DNA of 64,000 nucleotides, from positions 302,090 through 366,089 of the forward strand of contig CANMKR010000001.1 of assembly GCA_947498625.1 (NCBI GenBank), given 5' to 3'. The notes beneath the pieces were generated by a model. The model had not been told where the DNA came from and made no database searches. It saw only the letters and a list, made by a program, of their open reading frames with translations. Of this stretch, positions 8,154-16,819 are shown piece after piece (position 1 is the first letter of the stretch; the number at the start of each line of letters is the position of its first letter). This DNA comes from an uncultured Kangiella sp. Lineage in GTDB: Bacteria; Pseudomonadota; Gammaproteobacteria; Enterobacterales; Kangiellaceae. A program made the position numbers and the translations under genes.

Positions 8154-8943
8154 AATTAAAATTGTCGTGGCAAATCAATTCGCATTTTTCCAAACGGATG
8201 AATCCACTAAGCCGTCGCTTGACTGGTTAGAAGCTTTACCCGTGGTGAGGCATCAAGATCAATTGGCTGATTATCAAGGTTATTTCTCATATCAGCAAGT
8301 GAATGAGGAGTTGGCTTTAACATTTAGCGCTGAGTTAGATGGGAATATGGTGTCTATGTATGTGGATTTAATGACGGGACAGGTTGCTTATCGAAGACAG
8401 CATGGTGGTGGCCGTAAGCAGCATATCGCTAAGGCGTGTGGACTGAAAGCCAACTGGAATCCAAAAATATTAGATGCAACCGGCGGTTTAGGGCGTGATG
8501 CTGCTGAATTGAGGAACCTGGGTTGTGATTTGAGAATCATCGAGCGTTCGCCTTTTATTGCGAGCTTGTTGCAAGATGGAATAACGCGCGCATCACTAGA
8601 TAGAGATAATAAACTCTTTAGCCAAGGCTTTGACTTGTATCATGGCCAATCAGATAAGCTGATAAAAGAACTATCCCAGTCTGAACAAGCAGATATTATC
8701 TATTTGGATCCCATGTTCCCGCCAAAGCAAAAAAGCGCGGCCGTGAAAAAAGAAATGCGCTTGGTAAAGTTGTTAGTCGGAGAAGATCCCGATGCAGATA
8801 ATTTATTGCCAGTTGCATTAGCTCATGCCAAAAAAAGGGTGGTCGTAAAAAGACCCAGTTATGCACCTTATTTAAATGAACAAAAACCTAGTATGAGTAT
8901 AGAAAGTAAAGGCAATAGGTTTGATGTTTATGTGAATAACTGA
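8128..8943 (+). CDS. rsmJ: 16S rRNA (guanine-1516-N2)-methyltransferase RsmJ
   Basis: Up to 271 residues. The block YRRQHGGGRKQ, the SAM-binding motif DATGGLGRDAAEL, ERSPFIASLLQDG and the catalytic YLDPMFPPK motif are diagnostic of RsmJ (YhiQ), which methylates G1516 in the 30S subunit. The ATG at 8128 would overlap the divergent pseudouridine synthase gene by 26 bases; an in-frame GTG at 8167 is a plausible alternative start that removes the overlap. Neither has a clear ribosome binding site, so the N-terminus is uncertain while the identity is firm. Confidence 0.9.
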   Translation: MLFLVSETIIKIVVANQFAFFQTDESTKPSLDWLEALPVVRHQDQLADYQGYFSYQQVNEELALTFSAELDGNMVSMYVDLMTGQVAYRRQHGGGRKQHIAKACGLKANWNPKILDATGGLGRDAAELRNLGCDLRIIERSPFIASLLQDGITRASLDRDNKLFSQGFDLYHGQSDKLIKELSQSEQADIIYLDPMFPPKQKSAAVKKEMRLVKLLVGEDPDADNLLPVALAHAKKRVVVKRPSYAPYLNEQKPSMSIESKGNRFDVYVNN

Positions 8944-9033
8944 CACTAAATTAGATGCACCAAAGTAATGCAAGCAACTAGTAAAAAGGGTTTTTGGTTG
9001 TACAATTTGTAAAAAGTATCAAATGTACAAAAG

Positions 9034-9531
9034 ATGAAAATTATAGAAGATGATTTGCAAAGCAAAGAAATTCAGCAATTTCTATCAGCGCATATGGATG
9101 ACATGAAGAGAGTATCGCCTCCAGAAAGTATCCATGCACTTGATATTGCTGAATTACTTAAAGATGACATGTCATTTTGGAGCCTATGGTTTGAAAATCA
9201 ATTAGCAGGATGCGTAGCGTTAAAAGAGCTGGATTCTAAGCATGGAGAAATTAAATCAATGCGTACAGCTACGTATTTCAGAAAGAAAGGGGTAGCCACA
9301 GAGCTATTAACCTTTTTGATTGAAGAAGCAAAAGCAAGGCGGTATTCTTTATTGAGTCTAGAAACAGGGGCGATGGATTATTTTAAACCCGCAAGATTAT
9401 TATATAGAAAGTTCGGTTTTGCTAATTGCCAACCTTTTGCAAATTATAAATTAGATCCGCATAGTGTTTTTATGAATAAAAAATTGGATAAATACGAATG
9501 TATAAAGCATCAGCATTACATATTTTGGTAA
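9034..9531 (+). CDS. GNAT-family N-acetyltransferase
   Basis: 165 residues. The acetyl-CoA-binding motif A is seen as SMRTATYFRKKGVATELLTFLI (R-x2-G-V/A), followed by LSLETG, then FKPARLLYRKFGF, the usual motif B arrangement. It is a cytoplasmic acetyltransferase with unknown substrate, similar to the PhnO/YsnE type. The gene overlaps ppiC by 34 bases, so the two are likely co-transcribed. Confidence 0.85.
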   Translation: MKIIEDDLQSKEIQQFLSAHMDDMKRVSPPESIHALDIAELLKDDMSFWSLWFENQLAGCVALKELDSKHGEIKSMRTATYFRKKGVATELLTFLIEEAKARRYSLLSLETGAMDYFKPARLLYRKFGFANCQPFANYKLDPHSVFMNKKLDKYECIKHQHYIFW

Positions 9532-9782
9532 AAACTGAGCCAGAAGCTTTAGCTTTAAAAAAGAAGCTAGATGCTGGGGCAGACTTTTCTCAGTTGGCTA
9601 AGAAAAATTCTATCTGTCCTTCTAAAAAAAGTGGTGGTGATTTAGGAGAGTTTAAGCGCGGGGCTATGGTTAAGTCGTTCGATAATGCGGTGTTTAAAAA
9701 AGGCTCGGAGGATCAAAAATACATTGGTCCAGTTAAAACACGTTTCGGCTATCATTTAATAAAAGTGCTTTATAAAAGTTAG
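9498..9782 (+). CDS. ppiC: Parvulin-type peptidyl-prolyl cis-trans isomerase PpiC
   Basis: 94 residues, a single rotamase domain. The blocks ALHILVKTE, GADFSQLAKKNSICPS, SGGDLGEFKRGAMV and TRFGYHLIKVLY match Escherichia coli PpiC almost end to end. It has no signal peptide, so it is a cytoplasmic proline isomerase helping protein folding. Its start lies within the acetyltransferase gene and its stop overlaps the convergent AIG2-like gene. Confidence 0.93.
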   Translation: MYKASALHILVKTEPEALALKKKLDAGADFSQLAKKNSICPSKKSGGDLGEFKRGAMVKSFDNAVFKKGSEDQKYIGPVKTRFGYHLIKVLYKS

Positions 9783-10126
9783 TTTTTAGCAGCGTAAATC
9801 CAAGCTTGTCTGCCGGATTTAAATTCGCCAAGAATTCGTTGGTATTCATCTACTTCGTAAGAGTCTGCTTGCGCCAATTCTTCAGAAGTTAATTCCAGAA
9901 TAACGCCTTTGACTTGGTCATGGTGATTATCAGTGGCTACGATAATAGGATGAAACTGCTGTTTGCTGACACTAAGCACCTTAGGATCCGTTATTTCAAC
10001 TTGCTCTAATCGATAACCTAATAGAATATCGGATTTACCTGAGATTTCTCGCCCAAATGTTTCCCGCTGGACCTGCTTGTGTTGCAAAGTTCCGTAGCTA
10101 AATAAAAATTCCCTTTTATGGTTCAA
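9779..10126 (-). CDS. Gamma-glutamylcyclotransferase/AIG2-like protein
   Basis: 115 residues with the AIG2/GGCT signature FSYGTLQ near the start, the central VKGVILELTSEELAQADSYE (the acidic catalytic region) and EYQRI. The fold is shared by gamma-glutamylcyclotransferases and several amine cyclotransferases; the substrate is not predictable. The first possible start is TTG 10126, eleven bases inside the end of rsmD, so it is translationally coupled to rsmD. Confidence 0.82.
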   Translation of the reverse strand: MNHKREFLFSYGTLQHKQVQRETFGREISGKSDILLGYRLEQVEITDPKVLSVSKQQFHPIIVATDNHHDQVKGVILELTSEELAQADSYEVDEYQRILGEFKSGRQAWIYAAKN

Positions 10127-10754
10127 TCTTGTCTACCCGATAAAGTTTATAAAGTAATTGACCGGCTTTCTTATCTTTTAAAAGATACCAATGATCCGGT
10201 ATGGTCAGCTCTAAGCCTTGCTCCGTTTCTAAATAAATTAAGGTGTCTGGCTTTATCCAATCTACAGAGGATAAAAGATTTATCACCTCTTGTGCAATAC
10301 CTTTCCGAAATGGTGGATCTAAGAATATTAGATCAAATTGATTTTGATTGGTTTTGATAAATTTTAAGGCGTCGCCTGTGACTAAACTGGAATCATGGGG
10401 CCTTAATAAATCGAGATTATTGGCTAGCTGCCTTGCGGCATGGTTGTTGAGTTCTACGAATTGCACCCAATCGGCGCCACGAGATAAGGCTTCTATACCA
10501 AGCGCACCTGAACCGGCGAATAAGTCTAAAACTTTGGCGTGGTGAATATCAGCCTGCAACCAGTTAAATAAGGTTTCTCGCACTCTATCGAGACTGGGTC
10601 TAAGCCCATCGACTTCGATAAAGTTAAGTTTGCGTCCTTTCCACTGACCGCCAATGACTCTGAATACTCCTTTTTTGGAGCGATCTGTGTTTTTATTCGA
10701 ACTTCTACTCGAGCTAGCGTTCAAGCTCTTGTTGAGTTTTTGTCGATTGGCCAT
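10116..10754 (-). CDS. rsmD: 16S rRNA (guanine-966-N2)-methyltransferase RsmD
   Basis: 212 residues. A basic, Ser-rich N-terminus (1-30) precedes the RsmD core: VIGGQWKGRKL, RPSLDRVRETLFNWL, the SAM motif LDLFAGSGALGIEALSRGA, and the catalytic FLDPPF. RsmD methylates G966 of 16S rRNA in the assembled 30S subunit. It is divergent from ftsY, the arrangement conserved in many gammaproteobacteria. Confidence 0.95.
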   Translation of the reverse strand: MANRQKLNKSLNASSSRSSNKNTDRSKKGVFRVIGGQWKGRKLNFIEVDGLRPSLDRVRETLFNWLQADIHHAKVLDLFAGSGALGIEALSRGADWVQFVELNNHAARQLANNLDLLRPHDSSLVTGDALKFIKTNQNQFDLIFLDPPFRKGIAQEVINLLSSVDWIKPDTLIYLETEQGLELTIPDHWYLLKDKKAGQLLYKLYRVDKIEP

Positions 10755-10911
10755 ATTAACTAATGATTACTCTATTGGTGGCGCTACTTTTGCATCAGTA
10801 ACGGCTTATAAAGCTGACGAAAATTGGTGGAAAATGATAGGATAGCGCCTTTATTGATTTTAACAAGTGGCCAATTGCTACTAATTAGGCGTTAAGCGTA
10901 AAAGAGAATCC

Positions 10912-12147
10912 ATGAGCGAGAAGAAAAAAGGCGGCCTATTTGGGCTTTTCAAAAAAAAAGAGTCACCTAAAAAAGAAGAAATTCCAGCGATAGAAACTGT
11001 TGAAGAGCAAAGCCAAGATGAAGCAACAACAGAGTCTGATTTAACGTCTATTGAAGCAGAAGAAACAATCACTGACTTAGCGATTGAAGAGGCGATTGAA
11101 GAGACGACTGAAGTTGCTCAAGATATTTCTGATTTTACTGAAGCAAACACTATTGAGTCAGATGCTATTAAATCTGCGGTTACTGAAATAGAAGAAACTG
11201 CCCAAGAATCAGCACAAGAAAAGCCGAAAAAAGAAGGCTTTTTCTCAAGGTTAAAGTCAGGCCTTAGTAAAACCCGCACTCAGCTTACCAGCGGTATCGC
11301 TGATTTAGTTTTAGGTTCCAAACAAATCGATGATGATTTATTTGAAGAAATAGAAACCCAGTTGCTCATGGCGGATGTGGGTGTTGCGGCGACTCGCAAG
11401 ATTATTGATGACTTAACGGATAAAGCCGGGCGTAAAGAACTCAAAGATCCTGCAGCATTGATGGAGCGCCTTCGTGAGCTATTGTCTGAGATAGTAGCGC
11501 CCTGCTCTAGTGCTTTGCAGATCAATAAAAAACCGTTTGTGATTTTAATGGTGGGTGTTAACGGTGTTGGTAAGACAACCACCATCGGAAAGCTAGCTAA
11601 AAAGTTCCAGAACGAAGGTAAGTCAGTAATGTTAGCAGCTGGTGATACTTTCCGTGCGGCAGCGGTCGAACAGTTACAAGTATGGGGCGAACGTAATAAT
11701 GTCCATGTAACCGCTCAACATACCGGCGCTGATTCAGCATCGGTGGTGTTTGATGCTTTGCAGGCGGCCCAAGCACGCAATATTGATGTGTTAATTGCCG
11801 ATACCGCTGGTCGCTTACACACCAAATCAAATCTGATGGACGAGCTAGAAAAAGTGGTTCGCGTAATGCAAAAACTCGATCCCGAAGCGCCGCATGAAAC
11901 TATGTTGGTGGTAGACGCAGGAACTGGACAAAATGCACTGAGTCAGGCGGAACATTTTCACAAAGCTGTCGGTTTATCGGGAATTTCGATTACTAAGCTT
12001 GACGGGACTGCAAAGGGTGGAGTAGTTTTTGCGTTAGCCGATAAGTTATCGATACCGATCCGTTTTATTGGCGTTGGTGAGGGGATTGATGATTTGCGTC
12101 CTTTCGACAGCCAAGACTTTATTGAAGCGCTATTTTCAAAAGAATAG
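10912..12147 (+). CDS. ftsY: Signal recognition particle receptor FtsY
   Basis: 411 residues. A short basic lead (KKKGGLFGLFKKK) is followed by an acidic A domain rich in Glu/Asp (about 20-105) and the N and G domains. GTPase motifs: GVNGVGKTTTIGKLA (G1), DTAGR (G3), TKLDGTAKGG (G4/G5). FtsY is the membrane-associated receptor that docks ribosome-SRP complexes at SecYEG. It begins the conserved ftsY-ftsE-ftsX run. Confidence 0.97.
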   Translation: MSEKKKGGLFGLFKKKESPKKEEIPAIETVEEQSQDEATTESDLTSIEAEETITDLAIEEAIEETTEVAQDISDFTEANTIESDAIKSAVTEIEETAQESAQEKPKKEGFFSRLKSGLSKTRTQLTSGIADLVLGSKQIDDDLFEEIETQLLMADVGVAATRKIIDDLTDKAGRKELKDPAALMERLRELLSEIVAPCSSALQINKKPFVILMVGVNGVGKTTTIGKLAKKFQNEGKSVMLAAGDTFRAAAVEQLQVWGERNNVHVTAQHTGADSASVVFDALQAAQARNIDVLIADTAGRLHTKSNLMDELEKVVRVMQKLDPEAPHETMLVVDAGTGQNALSQAEHFHKAVGLSGISITKLDGTAKGGVVFALADKLSIPIRFIGVGEGIDDLRPFDSQDFIEALFSKE

Positions 12148-12183
12148 CCATTATACAATAATAACTAGAGTAAAATAATATAA

Positions 12184-12864
12184 ATGATTGAATTTCATCA
12201 GGTTTTTAAGCGTTACGAAGGTGGTCATGAAGCTCTTAAAGGCGTCAGCTTCGCTTTAAAACACGGTGAAATGGCGTTTTTAACAGGGCATTCTGGTGCA
12301 GGCAAAAGTACTCTACTAAAGCTGATTGCTCTAATGGAGCGCCCTACTCGTGGCCAAGTTATTCTTGATGGTCAAAATATCTCGCAAGCCAAAGACCGAC
12401 AAATCCCCTTTCATCGCCGCAAAATCGGCATGATCTTTCAAGATCATCGACTGCTTTATGATCGTAGTGTCTACGATAATGTAGCCTTACCTTTAGTCAT
12501 TGCAGGTGTCGCCGATAGAGACATCCCAAAGCGGGTTCGAGCGGCATTAGACAAAGTCGGTTTGTTAACCAAAGAAAAGCAACTACCCATACAATTATCG
12601 GGCGGTGAGCAACAAAGAGTGGGTATCGCGCGCGCGGTGGTGAATAAGCCCCCTCTTCTCTTGGCTGATGAGCCGACTGGTAATTTAGATCCTGAGCTAT
12701 CTGCGGAAATCATGAGTTTGTTCGAGCAATTTAATCAAGTCGGCGTAAGCGTTTTGATCGCTTCCCACGATTTAGGCTTAATTGCTCGTTTGAAGCATCC
12801 AGTGATTACTTTAAAAGATGGCCGAACCATTCGCAATGATCTGATCGAAGAGGTGCACGCGTAA
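12184..12864 (+). CDS. ftsE: Cell division ATP-binding protein FtsE
   Basis: 226 residues with all ABC ATPase motifs: Walker A GHSGAGKST, signature LSGGEQQRVGIARA, Walker B LLADEPTGNLD and the switch His in ASHD. FtsE pairs with FtsX at the divisome, where ATP cycling is coupled to periplasmic murein hydrolase activation. It starts 36 bases after ftsY and its TAA overlaps the ftsX start by one base. Confidence 0.97.
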   Translation: MIEFHQVFKRYEGGHEALKGVSFALKHGEMAFLTGHSGAGKSTLLKLIALMERPTRGQVILDGQNISQAKDRQIPFHRRKIGMIFQDHRLLYDRSVYDNVALPLVIAGVADRDIPKRVRAALDKVGLLTKEKQLPIQLSGGEQQRVGIARAVVNKPPLLLADEPTGNLDPELSAEIMSLFEQFNQVGVSVLIASHDLGLIARLKHPVITLKDGRTIRNDLIEEVHA

Positions 12865-13820
12865 TGGCAGGTGCAACCGCGCATAAAGTCAGTTTCCTAG
12901 ATCGTTTTAAAATGGCCTTGTATCTGCATAAGAAAAATTCGACTGATAGTTTGTTGTCGATTCTTAAGCAGCCAACCAACAGTTGGCTGACCATTATGGT
13001 GTTAGCAATCGCCCTAGCCTTGCCCGGTATTTTTTATATTATGACCAATAATGCCAAAGCGCTTTCTAGCAACTGGGAAACGACTATGGCAATTTCTTTG
13101 TATTTACAAGAGACGACCAGTCAGCAGCAAGCACAAGATTTAGTCGGACAATTATTAGCACAAGATAAATTTCAGTCGGTTTCCTTAACCAGTAAAGAGC
13201 AAGCATTAGAAGAGTTTAAAAAATATTCGGGTATTGGCGACTCGTTAGAGATGCTGACAGAAAACCCATTGCCGATGGTTATCAATGTGGTTCCCGATGA
13301 AGCTAAGGTTGCACTTTCTGAATTGCAGTCTTTAGTAGAATCCTTAGAAAAAAATCCCATCGTAGATTCATCTAGTTTGGATGCGGAATGGATCAATCGC
13401 TATCAAGAAATCCTTAAAATATCTGAAAAAATAGGATCTTTTATCAGTTTGTTACTGGCGATAGGGGTTTTATTGATCGTTGGTAACACCATTCGATTAG
13501 CGATATTAAATCGCCGCGAAGAAATTCAAGTGATTAAATTAGTTGGCGCCACCGACGCTTTCATTCGCCGCCCTTTCTTGTATACCGGCTTGTGGTACGG
13601 ACTTATGGCTGGCGTTATTGCAGCTTTAATGATCAGTATTTTAAGTAACTTAGTCGCTTCTTCTACTGGCCGCTTGGCTGAGTTATATCAAAGCCAGTAC
13701 CAACTATTAGGGCTGAGTTTATCTCAGACTTTTGCATTGATTGGTATTGGCGCCCTACTCGGCTTATTTGGTTCTTGGATTTCCGTTAGAAAACATTTAA
13801 AAGAAATCCAGCCTACTTAA
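12864..13820 (+). CDS. ftsX: Cell division protein FtsX
   Basis: 318 residues. A cytoplasmic N-terminal segment, a first membrane helix (about 42-64), a periplasmic domain (about 65-185), then three helices (about 190-215, 240-265, 290-308). This is the FtsX topology of the MacB-like permease fold, with the RREEIQVIKLVGAT coupling segment conserved. It acts with FtsE to control peptidoglycan hydrolysis at the septum. The stop overlaps the convergent DUF1304 gene. Confidence 0.96.
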   Translation: MAGATAHKVSFLDRFKMALYLHKKNSTDSLLSILKQPTNSWLTIMVLAIALALPGIFYIMTNNAKALSSNWETTMAISLYLQETTSQQQAQDLVGQLLAQDKFQSVSLTSKEQALEEFKKYSGIGDSLEMLTENPLPMVINVVPDEAKVALSELQSLVESLEKNPIVDSSSLDAEWINRYQEILKISEKIGSFISLLLAIGVLLIVGNTIRLAILNRREEIQVIKLVGATDAFIRRPFLYTGLWYGLMAGVIAALMISILSNLVASSTGRLAELYQSQYQLLGLSLSQTFALIGIGALLGLFGSWISVRKHLKEIQPT

Positions 13821-14185
13821 TTAGATTTTTCTTTTCGAACCAACCATAAAACTAAACCAACAAAAGCTGGCAATGCTTGAGTAAAAAGAATGCTTGGCTT
13901 AGCGGTGATGGCGCCAAATATCCCGGCAATAACCACGCAGCTTAAAAAGAAAATTTTAACGTCACGACGAGCTGTGATAAGTCCCCAGATTAATCCAGCG
14001 GCTAGGAATCCATTATACAAGCCTTGGTTAGCAGCCAAAGTCGCCGACAAATTTGAGACTTCAGGAGTCATATTAAATATTTTGCGGCCAATCGGATGGT
14101 CCCAATAAAACATCTCTAAAACTAAAATCCCGATGTGCTCAATTGCAACTAAAGCGGTTACGAAGTTGGCAATTTTTTTTAGCAT
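13817..14185 (-). CDS. DUF1304 family membrane protein
   Basis: 122 residues, four hydrophobic helices. The features HIGILVLEMFYWDHPIGRKIF and NQGLYNGFLAAGL are the conserved blocks of DUF1304 (YqjF-like) integral membrane proteins, whose function is unknown. It follows the VOC-family gene by four bases on the same strand, so the pair forms a small operon inserted between ftsX and rpoH, which are adjacent in many relatives. Confidence 0.85.
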   Translation of the reverse strand: MLKKIANFVTALVAIEHIGILVLEMFYWDHPIGRKIFNMTPEVSNLSATLAANQGLYNGFLAAGLIWGLITARRDVKIFFLSCVVIAGIFGAITAKPSILFTQALPAFVGLVLWLVRKEKSN

Positions 14186-14189
14186 GCTG

Positions 14190-14564
14190 TTAACCCATAT
14201 TCATGTAATAGAAGTTGCATTTATTGCCGTCTAAATCTCTAAAATAACCCGCATAAAAACCATCGCTACGCGGACCAGATGGGCCTTCGCAACTGGCGCC
14301 AAGCTCAATCGCCCTGGCATACATAGTGTCTACATGTTCTGGCGACTGGAGTTCGAATGCCAGCATAACACCATTGCCCACTGTAGCTGGTTTACCGTCG
14401 AAAGGCTTATTTAAACCCATTCCTGTACTGCCATTGGGGCCAATCCAAGCAATAAAAGAATCCGTTTCCATCATCCGTTTACCACCAATTTCAGTAATTA
14501 AAGTCTCCCAGAACACTGACGAGCGCTCCAAGTCGTTAGTACCAATAGTGACATAACCAATCAT
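14190..14564 (-). CDS. VOC-family (glyoxalase/dioxygenase-like) protein
   Basis: 124 residues, one vicinal-oxygen-chelate module with two beta-alpha-beta-beta-beta units: VTIGTNDLERSSVFWETLI at the start and GFYAGYFRDLDGNKCNFYYM at the end. Single-module proteins of this kind dimerise and bind a metal; the D-x-D-G-N-K motif is typical. Substrate unknown. GGAGG lies five bases before ATG 14564. Operon with the DUF1304 gene. Confidence 0.87.
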   Translation of the reverse strand: MIGYVTIGTNDLERSSVFWETLITEIGGKRMMETDSFIAWIGPNGSTGMGLNKPFDGKPATVGNGVMLAFELQSPEHVDTMYARAIELGASCEGPSGPRSDGFYAGYFRDLDGNKCNFYYMNMG

Positions 14565-14671
14565 AAAACCTCCAAAATCAATGATTTATCTGCAATTGAG
14601 AGAACCACTATATAAATAATTAAGATGAAAATGAAACTTATTGCTTATATTTACCTCTTATTTACTAGAAA

Positions 14672-14698
14672 TTGGCACTCTAAGAGTGTGAGTGCTAA
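14672..14698 (+). promoter_or_regulatory. CIRCE operator (upstream copy) before rpoH
   Basis: TTGGCACTC-N9-GAGTGCTAA, one mismatch from the CIRCE consensus TTAGCACTC-N9-GAGTGCTAA, with the exact nine-base spacer. CIRCE is the binding site of the heat-shock repressor HrcA, which this window encodes at 56369-57406. Its centre lies 31 bases from the centre of the second copy, about three helical turns, so both would face the same side of the DNA. Confidence 0.88.
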
Positions 14699-14702
14699 AA
14701 AA

Positions 14703-14729
14703 TTAGCACTCTAAATAAAAGAGTGCTAA
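14703..14729 (+). promoter_or_regulatory. CIRCE operator (perfect copy) overlapping the rpoH promoter
   Basis: A perfect TTAGCACTC-N9-GAGTGCTAA (N9 = TAAATAAAA). A candidate promoter overlaps it: TTAGCA (14703-14708), 18 bases, TAATAT (14727-14732). HrcA bound here would block RNA polymerase. The rpoH start codon follows 31 bases later with an AGGAGG ribosome binding site at 14750-14755. Confidence 0.95.
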
Positions 14730-14760
14730 TATAGATTGTAAGTATTAATAGGAGGAAAGC

Positions 14761-15609
14761 ATGAGCAAAATTTCATTGTCTATGGCATTAGCCGTACCAA
14801 CAGGCAGCATCGAGGGCTATATCTCGTCTGTCAATGCAATTCCTGTCCTATCTGTAGAAGAAGAACAGGCATTAGCTCATAGCTTCAGAGATGAAGAAAA
14901 TTTAGATGCAGCACGCGAGTTAGTGATGGCTCACTTGCGTTTTGTGGCCCATATAGCAAGGGGTTATAATGGATATGGCTTGCCGCAAGCCGACCTTATT
15001 CAAGAAGGTAACATTGGTCTAATGAAGGCGGTTAAGCGTTTTGACCCGACTATGGGCGTGCGTTTAGTATCATTTGCTGTACATTGGATTAAAGCGGAAA
15101 TTCATGAGTATGTACTAAAGAATTGGCGCATTGTTAAGGTCGCGACGACTAAAGCACAGCGTAAATTGTTTTTTAATCTGCGTTCTAAGAAAAAGAAGCT
15201 TAACTGGTTAAATCAAGCGGAAGTAAAAGCCATTGCCGAAGATTTGAATGTATCACCTGAAGAAGTGATGCGAATGGAAGGGCGCTTGAATGCACATGAT
15301 GCAGCTTTTGATGCGCCTGCCATCGATGATGATGCACAAGCTTATGCTCCGGTACATTATTTGGAGTCAAAAAGCTTAGATCCGGCAGTAGAGATCGAGC
15401 AAAATGATTGGCAGGATCAGCGTGAAGCACGTTTGATGTCTGCGATGAAAACACTTGATGAGCGCAGCCAAGATATTTTGCAGCAGCGCTGGTTAACTGA
15501 TCAGAAATCAACGCTACATGAACTAGCGGATAAATACGGTGTTTCAGCAGAGCGAATACGCCAGCTCGAAAAAAATGCCATGAACAAAATCAAAAACGCC
15601 ATTTCTTAA
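14761..15609 (+). CDS. rpoH: RNA polymerase heat-shock sigma factor RpoH (sigma-32)
   Basis: 282 residues. Sigma region 2 ([38 protein letters not shown]), the RpoH-specific box QRKLFFNLR, and region 4 with the [22 protein letters not shown]. It directs RNA polymerase to heat-shock promoters. The optimal AGGAGG at five bases before ATG and the two CIRCE elements upstream suggest that here rpoH is controlled largely at transcription by HrcA. A terminator overlaps the stop codon. The gene lies downstream of ftsYEX as in Escherichia coli, but separated by two genes on the other strand. Confidence 0.97.
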   Translation: MSKISLSMALAVPTGSIEGYISSVNAIPVLSVEEEQALAHSFRDEENLDAARELVMAHLRFVAHIARGYNGYGLPQADLIQEGNIGLMKAVKRFDPTMGVRLVSFAVHWIKAEIHEYVLKNWRIVKVATTKAQRKLFFNLRSKKKKLNWLNQAEVKAIAEDLNVSPEEVMRMEGRLNAHDAAFDAPAIDDDAQAYAPVHYLESKSLDPAVEIEQNDWQDQREARLMSAMKTLDERSQDILQQRWLTDQKSTLHELADKYGVSAERIRQLEKNAMNKIKNAIS

Positions 15610-15620
15610 TGGCGTTTTTT
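15592..15620 (+). terminator. Rho-independent terminator overlapping the rpoH stop codon
   Basis: Perfect stem AAAAACGCCATT / AATGGCGTTTTT with loop TCTT. The rpoH TAA (15607-15609) lies at the loop/stem border, so the last rpoH codons form the ascending arm. Confidence 0.92.
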
Positions 15621-15650
15621 GTAATTAATAAGCGTGTAGACTGACAAAAA

Positions 15651-15860
15651 ATGGCATTAACCCTCACCAGCATATTGCTATTTATAGCGACCGTTGGTTT
15701 CTTATATATCCTTCCTATCATATTGATTTTAATATCAAAAAAGACTGTCGCAAGTGAGAAATTAGGCTGGATTTTAGCTATTTGGTTTATTTCTTGGTTC
15801 GCTTGGGTTTTTTACTTAATCTTTGCGCCGATTCAAGATAAAACTGAGCTAAATCGTTGA
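15651..15860 (+). CDS. Small two-helix membrane protein (PLDc_N-like)
   Basis: 69 residues with two hydrophobic segments (about 5-28 and 38-60) separated by a short KKTVASEKLG linker. The ending FYLIFAPI resembles the two-helix phospholipase-D N-terminal-like (PLDc_N) or superinfection-immunity-type small proteins. No good ribosome binding site is visible and it directly follows the rpoH terminator, so expression is uncertain. Role unknown. Confidence 0.6.
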   Translation: MALTLTSILLFIATVGFLYILPIILILISKKTVASEKLGWILAIWFISWFAWVFYLIFAPIQDKTELNR

Positions 15861-15976
15861 TTTTAATATAGTATATCTATTGACTGTCGGAATTTTATAC
15901 AAATATAGTTGATCTAGTTCACAACTTAATCAATACTTAAGGCATATTTGCATTACTATTGTTTAGGGGAGAACAC

Positions 15977-16771
15977 ATGCGACTATTAAAGTATCTGATG
16001 TTATCAGCATCATTACTGCTTGTTGCTTGCGGTGATGAAAAAGCAAGCTCTTCACAAGAAACAAAAGCAGAAAAGAAAGCCTTTGATTGCACTATCACCT
16101 ATGGGTGGGAGTCTCGTAAACCGTATCAATTTTATGAAAATAAAAAGATGCAAGGCATCGATGTGGAAATTTTGGCTAAAGCTGCTAATAGCGCTAACTG
16201 CCAATTGGATTTTGTGGAAAAACCATGGAGTGAGTTACTGGAAGATGTGGAAGCCGGTAAGGTTGATGTTTTAGCCGGGGCTACACCGACACAAGAGAGG
16301 AAAGTTTACGCAAACTTTTCAAAACCGTACCGAGATGAATCTTTTGTATTATTTATTCCAACTAACAGCCGTTTTAGCGGAGATACTCTCGATCAATTTT
16401 TGAGCTTTGGTAATAAAATTGGCGTTTCGTCTGGCTATTATTATGGCGAAGCTGTCGATCAGTTAATGAGTCATGCGCAATATAATCGACTGTTTGTTGG
16501 CAGTGCGACCAATGAAGCAAGTTTTTATAATGTAGAATATGGCCGAGCTGGAGGAGTGCTGGTTGATCCGGTTGAAGGCCGTTATATTATGAAGCGTAAA
16601 GGGATGACATCAAAAATGAAAGAGTCAGCGGTTACTGTGCCAGCAGATAGCGTAGCTTATATGTTTAGCAAAAAAAGCGCTAAAGCCGATAAAATCGATA
16701 TGATCATGAACACTCTAGAGAGCATGGTAGCGAATAATCAGGTGGAAAAATTTATTGCTAACTATCAATAA
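15977..16771 (+). CDS. Substrate-binding lipoprotein (family 3 solute-binding/amino-acid type)
   Basis: Start set at ATG 15977, which has AGGGGAG five bases upstream. 264 residues; signal peptide with lipobox LVAC and lipidated Cys18, followed by a Ser/Lys-rich tether. The body is a bacterial extracellular solute-binding protein family 3 domain (ITYGWESRKPYQFYENKKMQGIDVEI, then a VDVLAGATPTQER block). No permease or ATPase is adjacent, so it is an orphan binding lipoprotein. A sensory or amino-acid scavenging role is possible. Confidence 0.83.
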   Translation: MRLLKYLMLSASLLLVACGDEKASSSQETKAEKKAFDCTITYGWESRKPYQFYENKKMQGIDVEILAKAANSANCQLDFVEKPWSELLEDVEAGKVDVLAGATPTQERKVYANFSKPYRDESFVLFIPTNSRFSGDTLDQFLSFGNKIGVSSGYYYGEAVDQLMSHAQYNRLFVGSATNEASFYNVEYGRAGGVLVDPVEGRYIMKRKGMTSKMKESAVTVPADSVAYMFSKKSAKADKIDMIMNTLESMVANNQVEKFIANYQ

Positions 16772-16792
16772 ATCATAATAAAACAATAGATT

Positions 16793-16819
16793 AAAAAAGG
16801 AGCTCTCAGCTCCTTTTTT
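16793..16819. terminator. Bidirectional terminator between the binding lipoprotein and fre
   Basis: AAAAAAGGAGCT-CTC-AGCTCCTTTTTT, a perfect 12-base stem with T runs in both directions. It serves the plus-strand lipoprotein gene and the minus-strand fre, whose stop codon lies at its edge. Confidence 0.93.
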
